Assembly (NCBI GenBank): GCA_038093515.1
Contig: JBBPSI010000149.1
Coordinates: forward strand, 1-62,638
Direction: 5' to 3'
From: Butyriboletus loyo
Taxonomy: Eukaryota > Basidiomycota > Agaricomycetes > Boletales > Boletaceae
Length of the DNA: 62,638 nt
Under the pieces are notes generated by a model. It did not search any database, had not been told where the DNA came from, and saw nothing but the letters and a program-made list of their open reading frames with translations. The position numbers and the translations under genes are program-made. How positions within the stretch are numbered: position 1 is the stretch's first letter; the number at the start of each line of letters is the position of its first letter. Of the stretch, positions 32,431 to 45,677 are shown one piece after another.

Positions 32431-33419
32431 TTATGTCCGCATGAACTCCATCAGTTGATCCCACACTGGCTGACCTTGATGAAATATTGATCCTTGCTGT
32501 GCCTTGATGGTACATGTTAGTATTATCATAAACTCGGAATGGACGCGCTGGCAATGGGCTCGTTCCGCTTTCATGACCATGTCGCTCACTACTGAGGCTT
32601 TTGGTACAATCACGCCGTTTACTGGTTCATACAAAATCGGTTTAGATGATTCCAGCCCACCTACTGTCAAAGCTGTCCCGAAAAGTGCGGTTGCAAAGGT
32701 ATGGTAGTCCTGATCGTCCAAGTAGTTGGCGTGTCATCGCGCGTATTCCAGTGGACTGTACAAAACTTCGATAATGCCCCAGATTGCTACCGATTGTTCG
32801 TGAACGACGGCAAGAACGATTACAGTCTGAATGCCCCAGAGAGTAAGACTGGCATTTTTGCCTCTGAGGGTAGCCCTGCCTCCTCGGACTCTCACGTGTG
32901 GCACATTTTGCGCTTTCCGGACGGGTATTACTAGTGAGTACCAGAACTTGTAACTACAGCGCATGCTCGTACTTGGTCCACAGTATCCAAGATATACCCA
33001 CTCGTAGGGCATGGAAATTGAATGGAACAGCCGTTAAGTCGTTGTACCGATCCGAAGGCACTTGTTTGCTGATGCTAAATCATCGTCATATAGATTGAGC
33101 TTGCTCCCCTGCCCCTTGGAAATGATGGGCTTGAGCCATTCAAATTTAGTTTCGCATTCTCTGGCTGAATAGTTGTCGGTCGTCTTGTGGACGTTGTATC
33201 CGGGTGACCGATCTTGAACATGTAACACTATCATTACGAGTCGTTCAATCCAATTTCTATTTCGCTGGCTGAGTAGTAGACTAGCAATAGACATGATCGA
33301 TACCAGGCTTCATACTGATGTACGACTGTAGAAATCCAGACAAGTGTTAGGAATCCAAGCACAAGAATAAGAGCCCGGTCGGCTTCCGAACTAGTGGAAC
33401 TCACTTGAAGAGGGACCAA
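32431..33419 (-). CDS. Unrecognised, possibly membrane protein fragments
   Basis: Several minus-strand open segments follow one another, with hydrophobic stretches such as ILVLGFLTLVWISTVV (about 33360) and TVIVLAVVHEQSVAIWGII (about 32800). A last segment begins DYHTFATALFGTALTVGG and ends near 32431. Possible introns connect them, but I could not build one frame I trust. I do not recognise the family. It could be a small multi-span membrane protein or a remnant of one. Confidence 0.25.
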
Positions 33420-33471
33420 ATTCCGCAGTAGATAGTCCGAACGTTCATCGGTTAACCGACAACGTACCTGG

Positions 33472-34356
33472 ATGCTCGGTATTTGCTTTTCCTCTGTTAC
33501 AACCTGGCATTTTCTTATTCTTCCAACCCGAAGTCGTCGGTCTCACAGGCGGTATAGCAACCGGAAAATCAACCGTCTCCGTACTTCTTGCTTCTCATGG
33601 CGTCCCAATCGTCGATGCGGACCTAATTGCGAGACATGTCGTCGAGCCCGGCACTCGCGGGCACAAACACATCGTCAAGGCGTTCGGGAAGGGTGTCCTC
33701 TTGCCCTCGTCTATGAAGCCGACACGCTCAGGTTCAGGTTCGGATTCAGACGACCGAGACTGGTATACCCGCCCCATCGACCGCAAGAAGCTCGGCAGCA
33801 TCATCTTCAACGACGAGAAGCAGCGGAAAATTCTGAACGGAATCGTACACCCCGCCGTCACACGAGCGATCCTTTGGGGCGTTCTCAAGGCTTGGCTGAG
33901 AGGCGAAAAAATCGTGGTCGTGGACGTTCCGCTGTTGATCGAAGGAGGCCTGTGGAAGTGGATGGGCAAGGTCGTTGTGGTGTACTGGTACGTCAGCGCT
34001 GTCACTCTCTTGTCTCGTATGCTGTTTCACCATCTCTGTTGCTCGCTAGCTCCCCGGAACTCCAACTTCGACGTCTCATGGCCCGGGACAAATCTACTCG
34101 CGCTGATGCGTCTTCTCGACTCGACTCACAGTTTTCAATCACTTCCAAGGTCGCATACGCCGACCTGGTCGTCGACAATTCAGGCTCGCTCACGGATCTC
34201 GATGGAGAGGTGATGTCATGCCTCGGAAAGCTAGAGAGGGCGGTGGGGTGGGGGTGGATGGTGAGCTGGCTACTCCCGCCAGTGGGTTTGCTGAGCGCAG
34301 TCTGGTGCCTTTCATGGAGGGTTTTTAAGAGGGGGAGGAGGAGAAGGAGGGGATAA
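33472..34356 (+). CDS. CAB5: Dephospho-CoA kinase
   Basis: Catalyses the last step of coenzyme A synthesis, phosphorylation of dephospho-CoA. The start is ATG at 33472: ATG CTC G is joined across a short intron ending CCCGAAG to give MLVVGLTGGIATGKST, which carries the P-loop GGIATGKS. The substrate motif VDADLIARHVVEPG follows, then FNDEKQRKILNGIVHP and VVDVPLLIEGGLWKWM. After a second intron (donor GTACGTC near 33988) come CSPELQLRRLMARD and LDSQFSITSKVAYADLVVDN. A hydrophobic segment (WMVSWLLPPVGLLSAVWCL) and a basic tail end at TAA 34354-34356, consistent with membrane anchoring seen in fungal homologues. Confidence 0.9.
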   Translation: MLGICFSSVTTWHFLILPTRSRRSHRRYSNRKINRLRTSCFSWRPNRRCGPNCETCRRARHSRAQTHRQGVREGCPLALVYEADTLRFRFGFRRPRLVYPPHRPQEARQHHLQRREAAENSERNRTPRRHTSDPLGRSQGLAERRKNRGRGRSAVDRRRPVEVDGQGRCGVLVRQRCHSLVSYAVSPSLLLASSPELQLRRLMARDKSTRADASSRLDSQFSITSKVAYADLVVDNSGSLTDLDGEVMSCLGKLERAVGWGWMVSWLLPPVGLLSAVWCLSWRVFKRGRRRRRG

Positions 34357-34633
34357 ACATTGCACGGACAAGGACACATTTTGTACGATATGTTACCAGC
34401 TAATTTTTTCTGCAAGCTTGAACCTCCGAATCATGTGAGAACATACGTGGTTGAACAGGTCTGTTTGAAAAACACAGGTCGCCACTAACAGTAACTCACC
34501 ATGGACTTCGTGGCACGAAATCAACATACATCATATGCGTAATTGTACAACTACTACATAGTAACTTGTACGCCTGCTTGTCTTGTTCGTTCATCGCATT
34601 CGCTCGCTCCTCAGGCCTCATTGGCTACCCCAC

Positions 34634-36090
34634 TCAACGCACGAGGAAACCTAAAATGTCTATGACACCATTCTGATTGTATTTCGTTCTCGGTTGTTTC
34701 AAGGTATCGAAATTATCGCGGTATAGATCCTCGGCGGTCGTCGCTTCCTCGGGCGCCGTGTCGATGACATACGGCAGACCTTTAGATGACAACTTCCTCA
34801 AGAATCTGTTCCTCCAGGGTCTTCTCAAAGGTACCGATCCAGTAATCATCGTATCATTTTTCTTGCCCTCTCGTGTAGTATAATCCTGGAACATTTGGGA
34901 CACATGGTCAGTACCGTTCGGGAATGCGGGTGCGGTTGCGGAATACGATAGATTTTTTTTCGATTTTCATCGATAATACGTCGGGGTAAAATCATCGACC
35001 ACAACGTTACCCACCGGCCAGGGGCACGTTCATGAAAACAAAGCTACCCTAGATGGAACTTGCCGTGAAATCTGACTTGTGCCAGCCTTAGGTGGCTTGG
35101 GACGGTCCAGAGGTAAACATGCAAATGCCGATACAATCATGAAAGCGAATTCCCACTCGCGTCCTTGAATCGTCTTGAAGCTCACTCGGAATGTCGTATG
35201 TCCCATTATGATACGAGTGGCGTAAGTCGGTCAACAGGAAGGAGCAGCCCTTGAGGAGGCGATAGATTCTATTGGCGAAAAGCTATCATTCTCCTCGAGA
35301 TAAAGAGGCACTACGCGTACCATTACTGCTTTGGTAGAGCTTATTCAGTTCTGCGAAAGGATCTTCACCGGGATAGGTGCCTCATACGCGCAATGGACTA
35401 TCGGCGTTACCTGTAGGATGTAGCATCAGAAAACAGAACATCACCAACTTTTACCCTTGAAGGGGGGCCGGGGCAGACAGACCTCAGGATCGGCGGTGCC
35501 GGATTTACTATCATCCCTTAACGAAGCATCGATATCTGTGTTATGACCTTGTTTCTCGTCGATCTCGATTATGGCTGCTCTGACTTGAGTAAAGTAGTCT
35601 CTGTAAGTGTGCATAAGATCCTGATTAAAATAATACAGTAAGAGAAGAAAATGGAGAGGTGAATGGGAGGTGATATTCCCCTTGGTCATGAGCTTTGAGC
35701 GTGAATTCGGTGACTACACCACATTTGTTGCCTCTTCCCTAGGAAGCCAAGAGACAGAGCCAAACTATGGATTGTGCTGTACCTTGAGAGTACAGAACGA
35801 ACTCGGGTTGTTCGTCTCGTTGGCGGTTGGAAGGCTTGACGGACGTCCCTTTTTCTCCACACTGAATACCACACGCATCGACCTCGCATGTGCAGGATCC
35901 TGTGGCACAGTGATGTGTTTACGACTGGCGAAAAGCTCTTCCAAAATTGGATTTCTCGGAAGTAACCATCGCCAACAGTCAGACCGCAATATGCATGTGC
36001 CGGATGTGCACTAGTCGTGAATGAAATCCGTTCATGGGGGTGAAGCAAACCTTGGTAAAACAGGAGTGAAAGGGTTTTATTCCGCATTTC
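34634..36090 (-). pseudogene. Decayed second copy of FAD-linked oxidoreductase
   Basis: The C-terminal piece KGLPYVIDTAPEEATTAEDLY to GVIDILGF parallels RGLPCFISTALAEATSVEDVY to GVMDLTGG in the gene ending at 29358. The stretch 35679-35740 is almost identical at DNA level to 30727-30790 (the block holding GAGCGTGAATTCGGTGA). Stops and frame changes break the rest, and the FAD-binding half is largely gone. Dephospho-CoA kinase sits between the two copies. Confidence 0.7.
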
Positions 36091-36829
36091 ATGACCGAAA
36101 AAACGAATGAAGTAGGAAGCGACAACAGAACCCTGCTCGCCATCCTCGAGTGGTAGTACGACTCACTCGAGTGCTCGTTTAGCTATTTCCGACACTTCGA
36201 GCGTGATTTTCCCCTTCGACAACTCTCAGGTAAGCACTACAAGGACGATGATATGGGTGGAGTGTGCATCGGGGTGAGAACAGGCGCCAAAGATGGTTAT
36301 AGGTTAAGATATCGATAAGGAGGCACGTGCATGCCATGCGACAATGGCGTACCGTAAACGGACGAACGGACGTCCTGTTTTCCATCACCCTGATACCTGG
36401 TCAAGTATGTTTTCGGAGATAGGTTGGTGGTCGAGGAATGGTGAGCACTTGGGCGAAACGTTTGAGAGTGCGATACTGATGGGGACCCAAGCGTCGAGTG
36501 AAAATAGTTCGTCCTTCAGCACCGTTCACCGACAGCAAGTAAAGCCGATCGAAATCGATGGTCGAGGGATCATCTTCTCAGTTGTCTTCCTCGTTGATGG
36601 GCAGCAGTGGCGAGGTGAAGATCCCACGTTAGAGGTAGGTATCCGGGGCGATGAACATCGCAGTGTCACAAGATGGGTCGTGAGTGGGAAGTGTACCGTC
36701 GGATTTGGTCAACTCGCGCGCTGCCAACTACCCCGCCAACAAACGACTATCAGCTTGGGGCGACCACGTTGCCAATAAGATAGAAAGGGAAATAAAGAAG
36801 AGAATGCTAGTAGTAGCTGCTAGCACTCT
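36091..36829. other. No supported gene
   Basis: Open frames up to about 140 codons exist on both strands, but none shows a family motif. It is possibly the 5' remnant of the WD40-TPR-HET pseudogene that follows. Confidence 0.3.
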
Positions 36830-39541
36830 CTTTGTTATTTCCCATTCTACATGTCTTATTGACAATGCCCTCTATCAGTGCGTCTCGTATTTTTTTTCTC
36901 CTTTGGAATCGGATTCATCTACGTCACACGAAAGGCGTTCTCTCTCTTGGAATCGAAGTTGCCGGACTGATGAGTGCCACTCTGCAGCGAGTGTACACCC
37001 GATGGACGCCTCATCGCCACTGCCATGTGGTGGCCCCAGTCCATTCAGATCTATGACAGTCAGGACTATGGGACGTCCCAATCAAAGTCCCCTTGTCCCA
37101 CAACCAATCCCTTGCTTGGACAAGCGATAGAAAGCAGTTCTTTGCGTTATCTTGCGATGGCCAGATCAATTGTCTCGACGTGTATCGCGCTAGCAAGCAA
37201 CAGTACATTCATCGAAGCTTCCGCAAAATCATCAGTCTCGTTCTAGGACACCACGACACAAACAAATCGGGTCTATCATCAAGCATATAGTTCGCGTCGT
37301 GTCCATCGCGATCTCATCCAGCTACAACCTTGCGATGGGCGGAGGCCAGCCTACAATCACTCTTCACGGTCTCTGGCATCCTTACCTCACCCAACTCTGA
37401 TGATGTAAGTTCACTTTCATCAATATTCGTTCCGTGAGACTAACCGTTCAGCAGTCCCACAACCAGCTCTCCGATTCCCAACACAGAGCGGATAGCCTCA
37501 TGAAAGCATCCATGCCAACCCGAAGCGCCCTGCATTGACATTCCTGTCGATTAGACACCAAAATTGCCCACCCCGAAAAAACCGCCCAACAATTCCGCAC
37601 CCAGCATTCCGATTCACAGCACAGAGTGGATAGCCTCGTCCAGATCATTCGTGCACATGAGCAGAAAGATCATTGCGCAGCCCTGTATGCCGAGGGTTTC
37701 AGAGTCGACGCTGCGCTTTCTCTTCTCGATATCACCAACACCTCAAGCGAGGAGGTCAGAGCCAATAGGCAGATCATGGGTTGACTGGCTAGTGAGTCTT
37801 GGCGTCGTGCATCAGGATAATAATGTATTCAACTTTTACCATCAGAGTTCGAGGACCAGTGTATTTCGACGCTGGAAATAATGGGACACAAGACTGCCGC
37901 CGAGAAACAGGATGAAGGCGCTGCGGCCTACTCTACAGCGTTGTTACTCACTCCTTCGACCCTAAACACCTTATTCATCGAGTGGGCGAACAGTGTCGAC
38001 TCGTAGTTCGGTCAACGAAGCATTGAGTGCCGCTGCCAAGGTAGGCTCTACGTGATCGTCTGAAGCTGGACGTTGAGACAGTCTCTTCGGATCAGTTCAA
38101 CTTCGTCATATACCGGGTGATCTGTGATGTTGATATTCCCGAAAAGGATGGTCGCATGTCGGAGGCAATTGAGTGTTTCTGACAGATGCAAAGCGAGCTG
38201 GGAGAGGACGGGATCAACTACGATGAGCGAGCGCAGTGGGAATTCGGTGAGTGGTTGCGTCCGCAATACCGCCAAGGCTCGTTTGATCGTTCCATACAGG
38301 CTTTCGACGGCGATGTACAGAGAGGCTGGAGAGACTCGGCGACGTCGCAATAGACTTTCGTGACTACAATGTAGCTGTCCAACACTTCTGTCACTCGACC
38401 CAGTGGATCGCACGAAGATCCACGTTAAGTGGAGCAAGGTACGAGCATTGGTGAACCCCGAGTCTCCCGGTGAATGTACTCGCGGTGAGTCACCTCCTCA
38501 ATATCAGTCAGATCACCATTTATTGATGGACGTCAATTATTTGCCGGTATATCGATGCCACACTTACGATTCGGCGCATCGTCGAGCAGACCATTTGCTA
38601 CATGCCGCGCATACTCATCGACACCGCCACCGGTGGTCTGTACGACAAGACATAGCAAGCGACAGCATTCGAAGCACTTCCGATCTATAACGAGCTGTCG
38701 TCGATGACGACGGAGCTAGACTATGGGCGTATTTTCAGACTGGTAAAAGGGTTCTATCGATATGTGATGCTCTCACACAGGTGAAAGTACGATGAACTTC
38801 TGCTTCAGAGGGTCAGGGGCATTTCGGGTGGTGTCTCGTCGGACTCTCAGCTCCCCGGTGGTCTCCGCCGGATCATTTGGAACACTCGAGCATGGACATA
38901 CCAAGAATAATATGTTGCTGCCGAGACTGTCCAGTTCTACACCGATGACTGGAAGCCATACCTTGGCTTGACTTGTTCAACCACAAAGAGTCGCCTGCCA
39001 TCATTTTGGAGATGCAACAAGCCACAGGAGTTCCTGTACAGGAGATGGCTATACTTCATCCTGGCTTGGACTAAGCGCGCGGGTACCCACAATAACTGCC
39101 TACCGATCGACCTGAGGGTCTACAACCAACTCGTGCCGCCACACATCCCTCAACCCAATGCCCATCGAGATGGACAACACAGCCACTGTCCTGCGCTCAT
39201 CCTTGCCCGACCTCTCCCTAGCTGTGATGCTTCATAACCACCTCCATGGACTCCACTCGCCTTCTCTTACTGCCAGTCGACTTCGACTTCCTGACATTGT
39301 CATTCGCCTTATCAAATTTGACCACATCTCGGGTCCGGATCCTGTGACGAACTTCCATGTATATCGTGCCATGACGTCCACGTTTGGGGACATGGAGATC
39401 AAGATAGCTGTTCACGGCTGGGATGAAGGATATCTGTCTCGTCCACCCATGGATCCGCCACTGCTCGACCAAGAGTTCTTGGTTGGCGTGGCCGCACTTG
39501 ACAGAACAACACAAGCACTCGTCTGCAGGGTGCATGTTTAA
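36830..39541 (+). pseudogene. WD40-TPR-HET type gene, dead
   Basis: Three domain types follow one another. WD40-like blades: YTPDGRLIATA, SLAWTSDRKQFFALSCDGQI, CIALASNSTFIEASAKSSVS, then KQIGSIIKHIVRVVSIAISS (36970-37340). TPR-like helices: LSLLDITNTSSEEVRANRQI (about 37720), AYSTALLLTPSTLNTLFIEW, and GRMSEAIECF followed by an in-frame TGA and QMQSELGEDG (38147-38210). HET-like box: IIWNTRAWTYQE, an in-frame TAA, then YVAAETVQFYTDDWKPYLGL (38870-38970). The final open piece ends at 39541. Multiple frames and stops make it a pseudogene. HET-domain genes act in self/non-self recognition in filamentous fungi. Confidence 0.6.
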
Positions 39542-39880
39542 CTGACTCAGGGGAGACAATGTCAATTGTTTGTTTGTTGTATGATAAGCGATGAAGGGTT
39601 CGAGTAGATGGACATGCGGAACCTTGCCATTTCTGTTTCATGAATGTTGGATTGAGATAAGTTTTTTCTTTCAAGTCACATCATACCAGACTCGGATTGT
39701 GACCAAATTGTGGCAAACAAAGGCATTCGGGACGAAATTCTGGGTTACCGTACTTCTGGAAAACAATAGAAAATGTGGCGGACCGATGTCGAACGCTGTC
39801 GATCAATCGATTGTGGGTGCTTCGAAGTTGGCGATATAAAAGCGGGCTTGTCAAATGGCTGAGTGCAACAACTTGACAAC

Positions 39881-42800
39881 ATGCCCCTCGAGAGTCTTCC
39901 AGATCGCTTTGATGCCGCCACTCATCAAGAGCTCGACAAGCAGGTAGAGAAATTCATCGGAGATGTCTTGGGTGACGTCTCCGATCTGAATTCCATTCCT
40001 CAATATTTCTTTCTCCTTCATGAAATTGCTGCATGCTCTAACGGTGACTTGGACACAAAGCTCCTTAGTTTGGCGTACGCAAAAAATCTGGTCAATACCC
40101 ATGGAGAGTTACGAGATATGCTCAATTCTGCTTGGAAGCGCAAATCATACCGCGAGATTCGAAACCTGGGTGCGTGTCTTCAATATCCATGTGGAATATT
40201 TGACGATTCGTTGGTTAAGCCATCCTCAAATCACCAGCACCCGCAGCACAAACTAGTTAGTCCACTACATCTGATCAGAACCACTAACATCCTGGGATAG
40301 ATGTAGGCCAAGGCTTGTCAGGGTCCTTTGAGGCGAAGTACCATGGCGCAGCTGTTAATGGCTTCTACGAATATTTGACACACAACCAGAAGCTGTTCGA
40401 GGCAGATGGGCGCGCTTCTCGGTACTACGCCAAGCTCTGCTCCATCGTTCAGAGTTCAGGAACTGGAAAATCAAGGATGCTAACTGAGGTAACCGCGTGC
40501 TCATTTTCGCAACCATATATGGTGGCTGAATCAGTCCTCAGTTGAGAAAGAAGGATGTGATAGTGATTTACATGAGCATGCGCGAGGAACAGGATGTCGT
40601 GGGTTTCCCCGCGCGTGATCCAATTCCAGCAGACCTCTTGACCAATTTCCCCTCCAATTTGGAGGCATACCAAACCGTCTGCTATGCGTTCCTCACTGCT
40701 TTGTTTGGTACGCTCGAGGAGTATCTCTCGAGCAACTACACCACTCGCCATACCAAGGCAGGGATCATGCATTGGGTCGACCAGATGTGCGATATGAGCG
40801 ATCCTCCCAAGTCCACTGCCAGGACCGATTTCTTTCAGAGATTCGCTGAAAAATACGAAAAGGTGCGCATATGTTGTTCTGCACCCTGAATCTGATTCGA
40901 CAATCTTCTCCAGATACATGCTGATCTCGACCAATTCCTCCCCAAAAAATTCAGTGCAACGACAAAGGCTTCCTCCATGTCGAATGCTGATAGAGCCGCC
41001 GACAAGGTCACGGACGCAGAGGTTGATAAAACTACTGAGAAGCTTCAAACGCTCTCCTTATCTGGTAAATATTTCAACTAGTGTCGAAAACGTCATAGCT
41101 ATATAACGCGGTCAGGACGAAGTCAAAAACCTCATCCACTCGTTCCCCCACTTTCTCTAATTTTCTTTGCGCTGCCTACAGGAAAGTCGGCGCCCGTCTC
41201 GAGAGCATATTCCCCGACGCTCACTACGTGCCAAAGCTGGTAATCGCAATCGATGAAGCTCACCCTCTCACCAGAAGCATTGGAGGTCAACATGGATATC
41301 GTCCGGCAGACGTTTTTTATAGAGCAGTGAGCAATTACACGCATGCAGAGAATCATGCTGTCTGGGTCGTATTCGCCTCGACGACTTCCAAGGTCGCTGA
41401 CTTTTCGCCCCCCAATCAGAAATGTAAGTGTGCCGATGTCCTGACGAGCTTGCTGATCATCTGCCGTCTCAGATAATTCTTCTCGTTTCGCCATAATTGG
41501 CGAGCGGCTTTTCCCACCTTACACTCAACTGGGATGGGACCAGAATGCATTGGGGCTCGGGGAAATTGGAATGGAGGATGTTTCAAGGCTAGATCACATC
41601 CTGGGTTATGGCAGACCCTTGTAATGCCCCTTCCCTTTCAACTTGTTATCGCTGTTTACTTAGTACCTAACCCATCCTCGATGGCGGACAGGTGGTCTTC
41701 TCTCAAGACCGCGCATGGCGAAGTGTATGAACTATTGGGCACGGCGTCCTCGAAGTTATATGGCCCTGGACGTTTCGATCCAACAAATACCACCCACGTG
41801 CTCGCGATATTGGGACAACGATTTTGTTTGGATTTCACGTTTGGGCACCCAGATTCGGTCGAGCATCTGGAGAAAGGTGTGGCGAGCCACCTACTCATAT
41901 GTCTTGGGACGATATTGGACCGGACTTGAAGGTTTACGAGATATCCATCCGAACCCCTCTTGTCGTGCGTGGCCGCAGCTGATCTGCATATATCGGCTGG
42001 AAAGCTAGGTTCCGCTCTGCAGACCCTGTTGCAGACGGTTAAGTCCGGTATGATCAACATGGCGAGCTGGCGAGCCGATTACTTTGGCTTCTGGCCAAGG
42101 ATTTGTTCATCCGGACGCAGGCAAAAAATGTGGTGAAGAAGATGCCAACGATATGGAACGAGCATCTCGCGGACTGCCAAATGATACCCGTCGTGGATTA
42201 TCTCGAATTCATCTTTGGGCCCAAGATATGGGACGAGGAGAGCACTCAAAGATCGCTCGCACGCAAAGCGTTCGAGAATGCGTATCTGAATTTCTCGCAC
42301 TGGGTATGCATGGATGCAAACATGGCCGGATCAAAGCAAGGGAACGAATTAGGGTTTGTCTTCAGAATTCCCTTTTCATGGCGTAACATCAGCTCTGATA
42401 ATCCACCATGTAGCTTGGATGAGTGGACGCTACGCCACTGGCAGAGGACTAGTGCAGTGCAGTGTTGCCATCAACAACCTCTCATCGACAAGGTCATACC
42501 CATCTATTTTAGAGGCGGGCCTGAAACAACGTCAACGGAATCGCGGATGTCGCAGATTTTCATTTCTGACAAGGCTCCAAGTCGGGACTCGAAGCATTCC
42601 AAAGACGTCTTACACGACATCACCCGCAGAAGTCAACATCTGAGCAGCCAAGCCAAAAAGCATGATGCTGATTCTCTTCCTTATATCGCGATCTTCGCTG
42701 ACTTTAATCAACCACCATCGTTCTCCGTTACCTTCCCTGAGCGGGGCGTTGATGATTGCTGTCTGCGTATCTACGCTGCCGGTGTCGATACCACCACCTA

Positions 42801-43005
42801 TCCATTCTTGACCAACCGCTTTACGCTCATGGACACTCTGCAGAACCTCGCGCATTTACAGCAGATGCACGAAACAGAAAGACCTTACATGGACTACCTG
42901 AATGCCCAGGTGAAGTTTGGGAGCACGGCAACCCCCGAGCACATGCTATGGGAGCACGGGAGGGATGTTCCGGATGTGGGCGGAAAATCCGCCCGACGAA
43001 CCTAG
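39881..43005 (+). CDS. Large P-loop NTPase, basidiomycete family of unknown function
   Basis: The start ATG is at 39881 (MPLESLPDRFDAATHQEL). Walker A is SSGTGKSRML (about 40457) within KLCSIVQSSGTGKSRMLTE. VIVIYMSMREEQD follows, then a long helical region, and Walker B LVIAIDEAHPL (41239-41271). The end reads FQNYxx-type sequence RHWQRTSAVQCCHQQPLIDK, SQIFISDKAP, CLRIYAAGVDTTTYPFL and AQVKFGSTATPEHM, then a stop at 43003-43005. Introns are short. The join between about 41060 and 41165 is unclear and may need a frame change, so intactness is not certain. I know of this family in Agaricomycetes only as uncharacterised genes. A decayed inverted copy lies at 47481-50110. Confidence 0.6.
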
Positions 43006-43253
43006 GTCGAGCTCGCGTTGTAATATCATTCATTGTCTCTGGGATCGTAACAACTTTGGTGTACGTGCTATGACCGCATGTAAGTCATTTGGTGCGCTAG
43101 ACGGTTCAAATTCGCGAGGAGGTATCGTTGTCCGACTTGATAGACAACATCCGTAGGATCGAAGTACAGTAGTCTTAGCTTCTAGTACTGCCAGTACCAT
43201 GACCCATAAGGATTTGACACATCCGTAGTCTACTAGCTTCTGACTGTACGTCG

Positions 43254-45423
43254 ATGCTTGTGATCCTACGTCGCGCTCTCGCCTCGCATACATCTCAATT
43301 ACGACCATCCGATAATTCTTCTGTTCACTCATTGTCAACTGCTTTGATGGTACAAACTAGACGGGCGACTCAGCTGGCTGCTAAAGAAGAGCCCAAGCAC
43401 AAGCCGGTGGACGTTAGACCACCGACCAAAGGAGAGCATACGAGGCAGCCACTCAAACGTGCTAGGAAAGAACACCAACCAGACGAGCGAGTACCGTCGT
43501 CGGTCGCCGCAGCAGCAGAACCTAAAGAACCTGAACGTGAGTCACGACGGGCCCAGATTGCCTTGGTGTTTCGGAGCAGACTTGAATGCACACAGAGAAC
43601 GACGCCAATGCTAGTCACGGTCCTACGAAACGACCGCGCAAAGCGCAGTCAAAGAAAGCACACCCTAACCCCAAACCATCTGATTTCGCTTCGCGTGTGT
43701 CTTCGGCATGGAAAGTTGGTGCACACGTCTCTGCAGCTGGGGGTGTGGAAAACGCAATCGTGAACGCGGCGCGTGTCAGGTGCGGGGTCTCCGGGTCTCC
43801 TCTGTTTCATTTCGTTCTCGGACGGTAATGACTTGATACATATACATTCCTCGCAGGGCCAACGCGTTTGCTTTATTCGTGAAATCGCAACGCAAATGGT
43901 CTTCTCCACCTCTAACAGACGAAAACGTCGCGTCTTTCAAAGCACGCATGGTCGAGTTTGGGTACGACCCGAAGTACGTTCTTCCCCACGGAAGCTACCT
44001 CGTCAATCTTGCAAACCCTGACGAGTGAGTACTGAATATGCGCCCGCGGAGGGGTTCATTCACCGGGTTGAGTATGATGTATAATCTAGAACGAAACGCG
44101 AAAAATCATACGAGTGCTTTATGGATGATCTCAAGCGATGTGAACGACTCGGCTTGATGTTTTATAACTTTCAGTGAGTTTTGATCCTCGTTCTTCTCGC
44201 CATTGACCGCATATATGCTACTGTTGCATCTGAAAAGTCCAGGTTCCACTGTCGGGAATGCAACGAAAGAAGAATCGATAGCTCTTATAGCTCAATGTTT
44301 AAACAGGGCGCATAGGGAGACGTTGTCTGTGACGACTGTCATTGAGAACATGGCAAGTTCTGTCTTTCGCTCTCATTTACTTCCTTGGTCTTCCTGATCG
44401 AAAAGACTGAGCCGGTGATGATGACATGCTTTTGCTAGTCTGGTGCCAAGAACATTATAGGTTCCCAGTTTACGGAGCTGCGAGATATCATCGAACAAGT
44501 CGAGGACAAGTCGAGAGTTGGAGTATGTCTCGATACATGTAAGTACTTGGCATGGAACTGTGAAGTTGCTGATGCAATTGTGGATAGGTCATATGTATGC
44601 AGCCGTGAGTGATCTTGTCACCCCATTCGAGACCTAGATATTGATGTAGTGGGGTGCTACGTAGGGCTATGATATCTCTACGAAAGCAGGCTGGGAGTAA
44701 GTTCCATCTTGATCTGTAAAAGATCTCTTTTGATTGCTTGGCACTTTGACGACCGGCAGCACGACGAGTGAGTCCAGGATTACACGCGTTCGTAGACTTA
44801 TTTGGAGCCTGTTGATAGTGGCGACGTTTGACGAACAAGTTGGACTGTCATATCTCTGTGGGATGCACCTGAATGATTCCAAGACACCCCTCGGATCAAA
44901 GAAGGATAGGCACGAAAATATCGGACTGTACGTCGTCACCTACCAAAAGGTCGTTCTGGTTCATCCATTTTCTCATCCATTTTTTGATTGCATCCGTACC
45001 TTTTGCCGAACGTCCAACGACCCACTTGGCAGGGGTACACTCAAGCTTTCAACGTTCCTCACGATTCTCTCGGACCCTCGGGTCCAAAATATCCCTCTCA
45101 TACTCGAAACCCCGACGTTCGAAGCTGTGGAGGTGTGGGAGTGTGAGATCAAAGTGTTAAATATGTTGTCGGAGGTTGGGGTGGGTTCAGGGGCCTGTGT
45201 GAGGGAAGATGGGGGCACAAGAGGAGAGGAGATGTTGAAGGAGATGGTATCTGACATTCGGGGTGTCATCCAGGAATACCGCGACCACAAGGAAAAGGTC
45301 GGGAAGAAAAGCACATCAGGCACGTCCAAATCGAAAGCGAGGCCACGGAAACGCAAGACGACAGACGATGAGGCGGAGGATGAAACCGCTGGATCCGATA
45401 TTGCACAGTCGTGCACTGAGTAG
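43254..45423 (+). CDS. APN1: AP endonuclease, endonuclease IV type
   Basis: Base excision repair enzyme that cuts 5' of abasic sites using a trinuclear zinc centre. Seen: [92 protein letters not shown] and IPLILETP. These carry the usual His, Glu and Asp ligands. Exon 1 joins by an intron whose acceptor is CACACAG (about 43595) to N-D-A-N-A-S. The first ATG (43254) gives an Arg/Ser-rich start ([17 protein letters not shown]) that looks like a mitochondrial presequence; an alternative start is 43347. The tail is lysine-rich (KARPRKRK), a likely nuclear signal. Many introns. Complete. Confidence 0.88.
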
Positions 45424-45677
45424 GTGGTACGAGTGTGGTATTGTGCATCATATGAACGCATTTTCTCCACTCATCTACACGGTCAATCAAAAGCTACAGA
45501 GCCACGGGTTTTGTCCTATACACCAAAATAAGTATCGGAGGCACATATTCGTCCTCTTTTCGCCCCACAGTCGTACCCCATATGTTCTATAACCGGTTTA
45601 CAGAACATCGCCTGCATACTAGAGTTTGGCAATGAATGCAGCGCTGCGGCCAACGAGTCAGCGCACAGCATCCAAAG

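Noticed and set aside
32701..32934. Plus-strand open frame ending in HVWHILRFPDGYY
   Set aside because: No family feature or splice support. The opposite strand has more consistent hydrophobic segments, though that is also weak.
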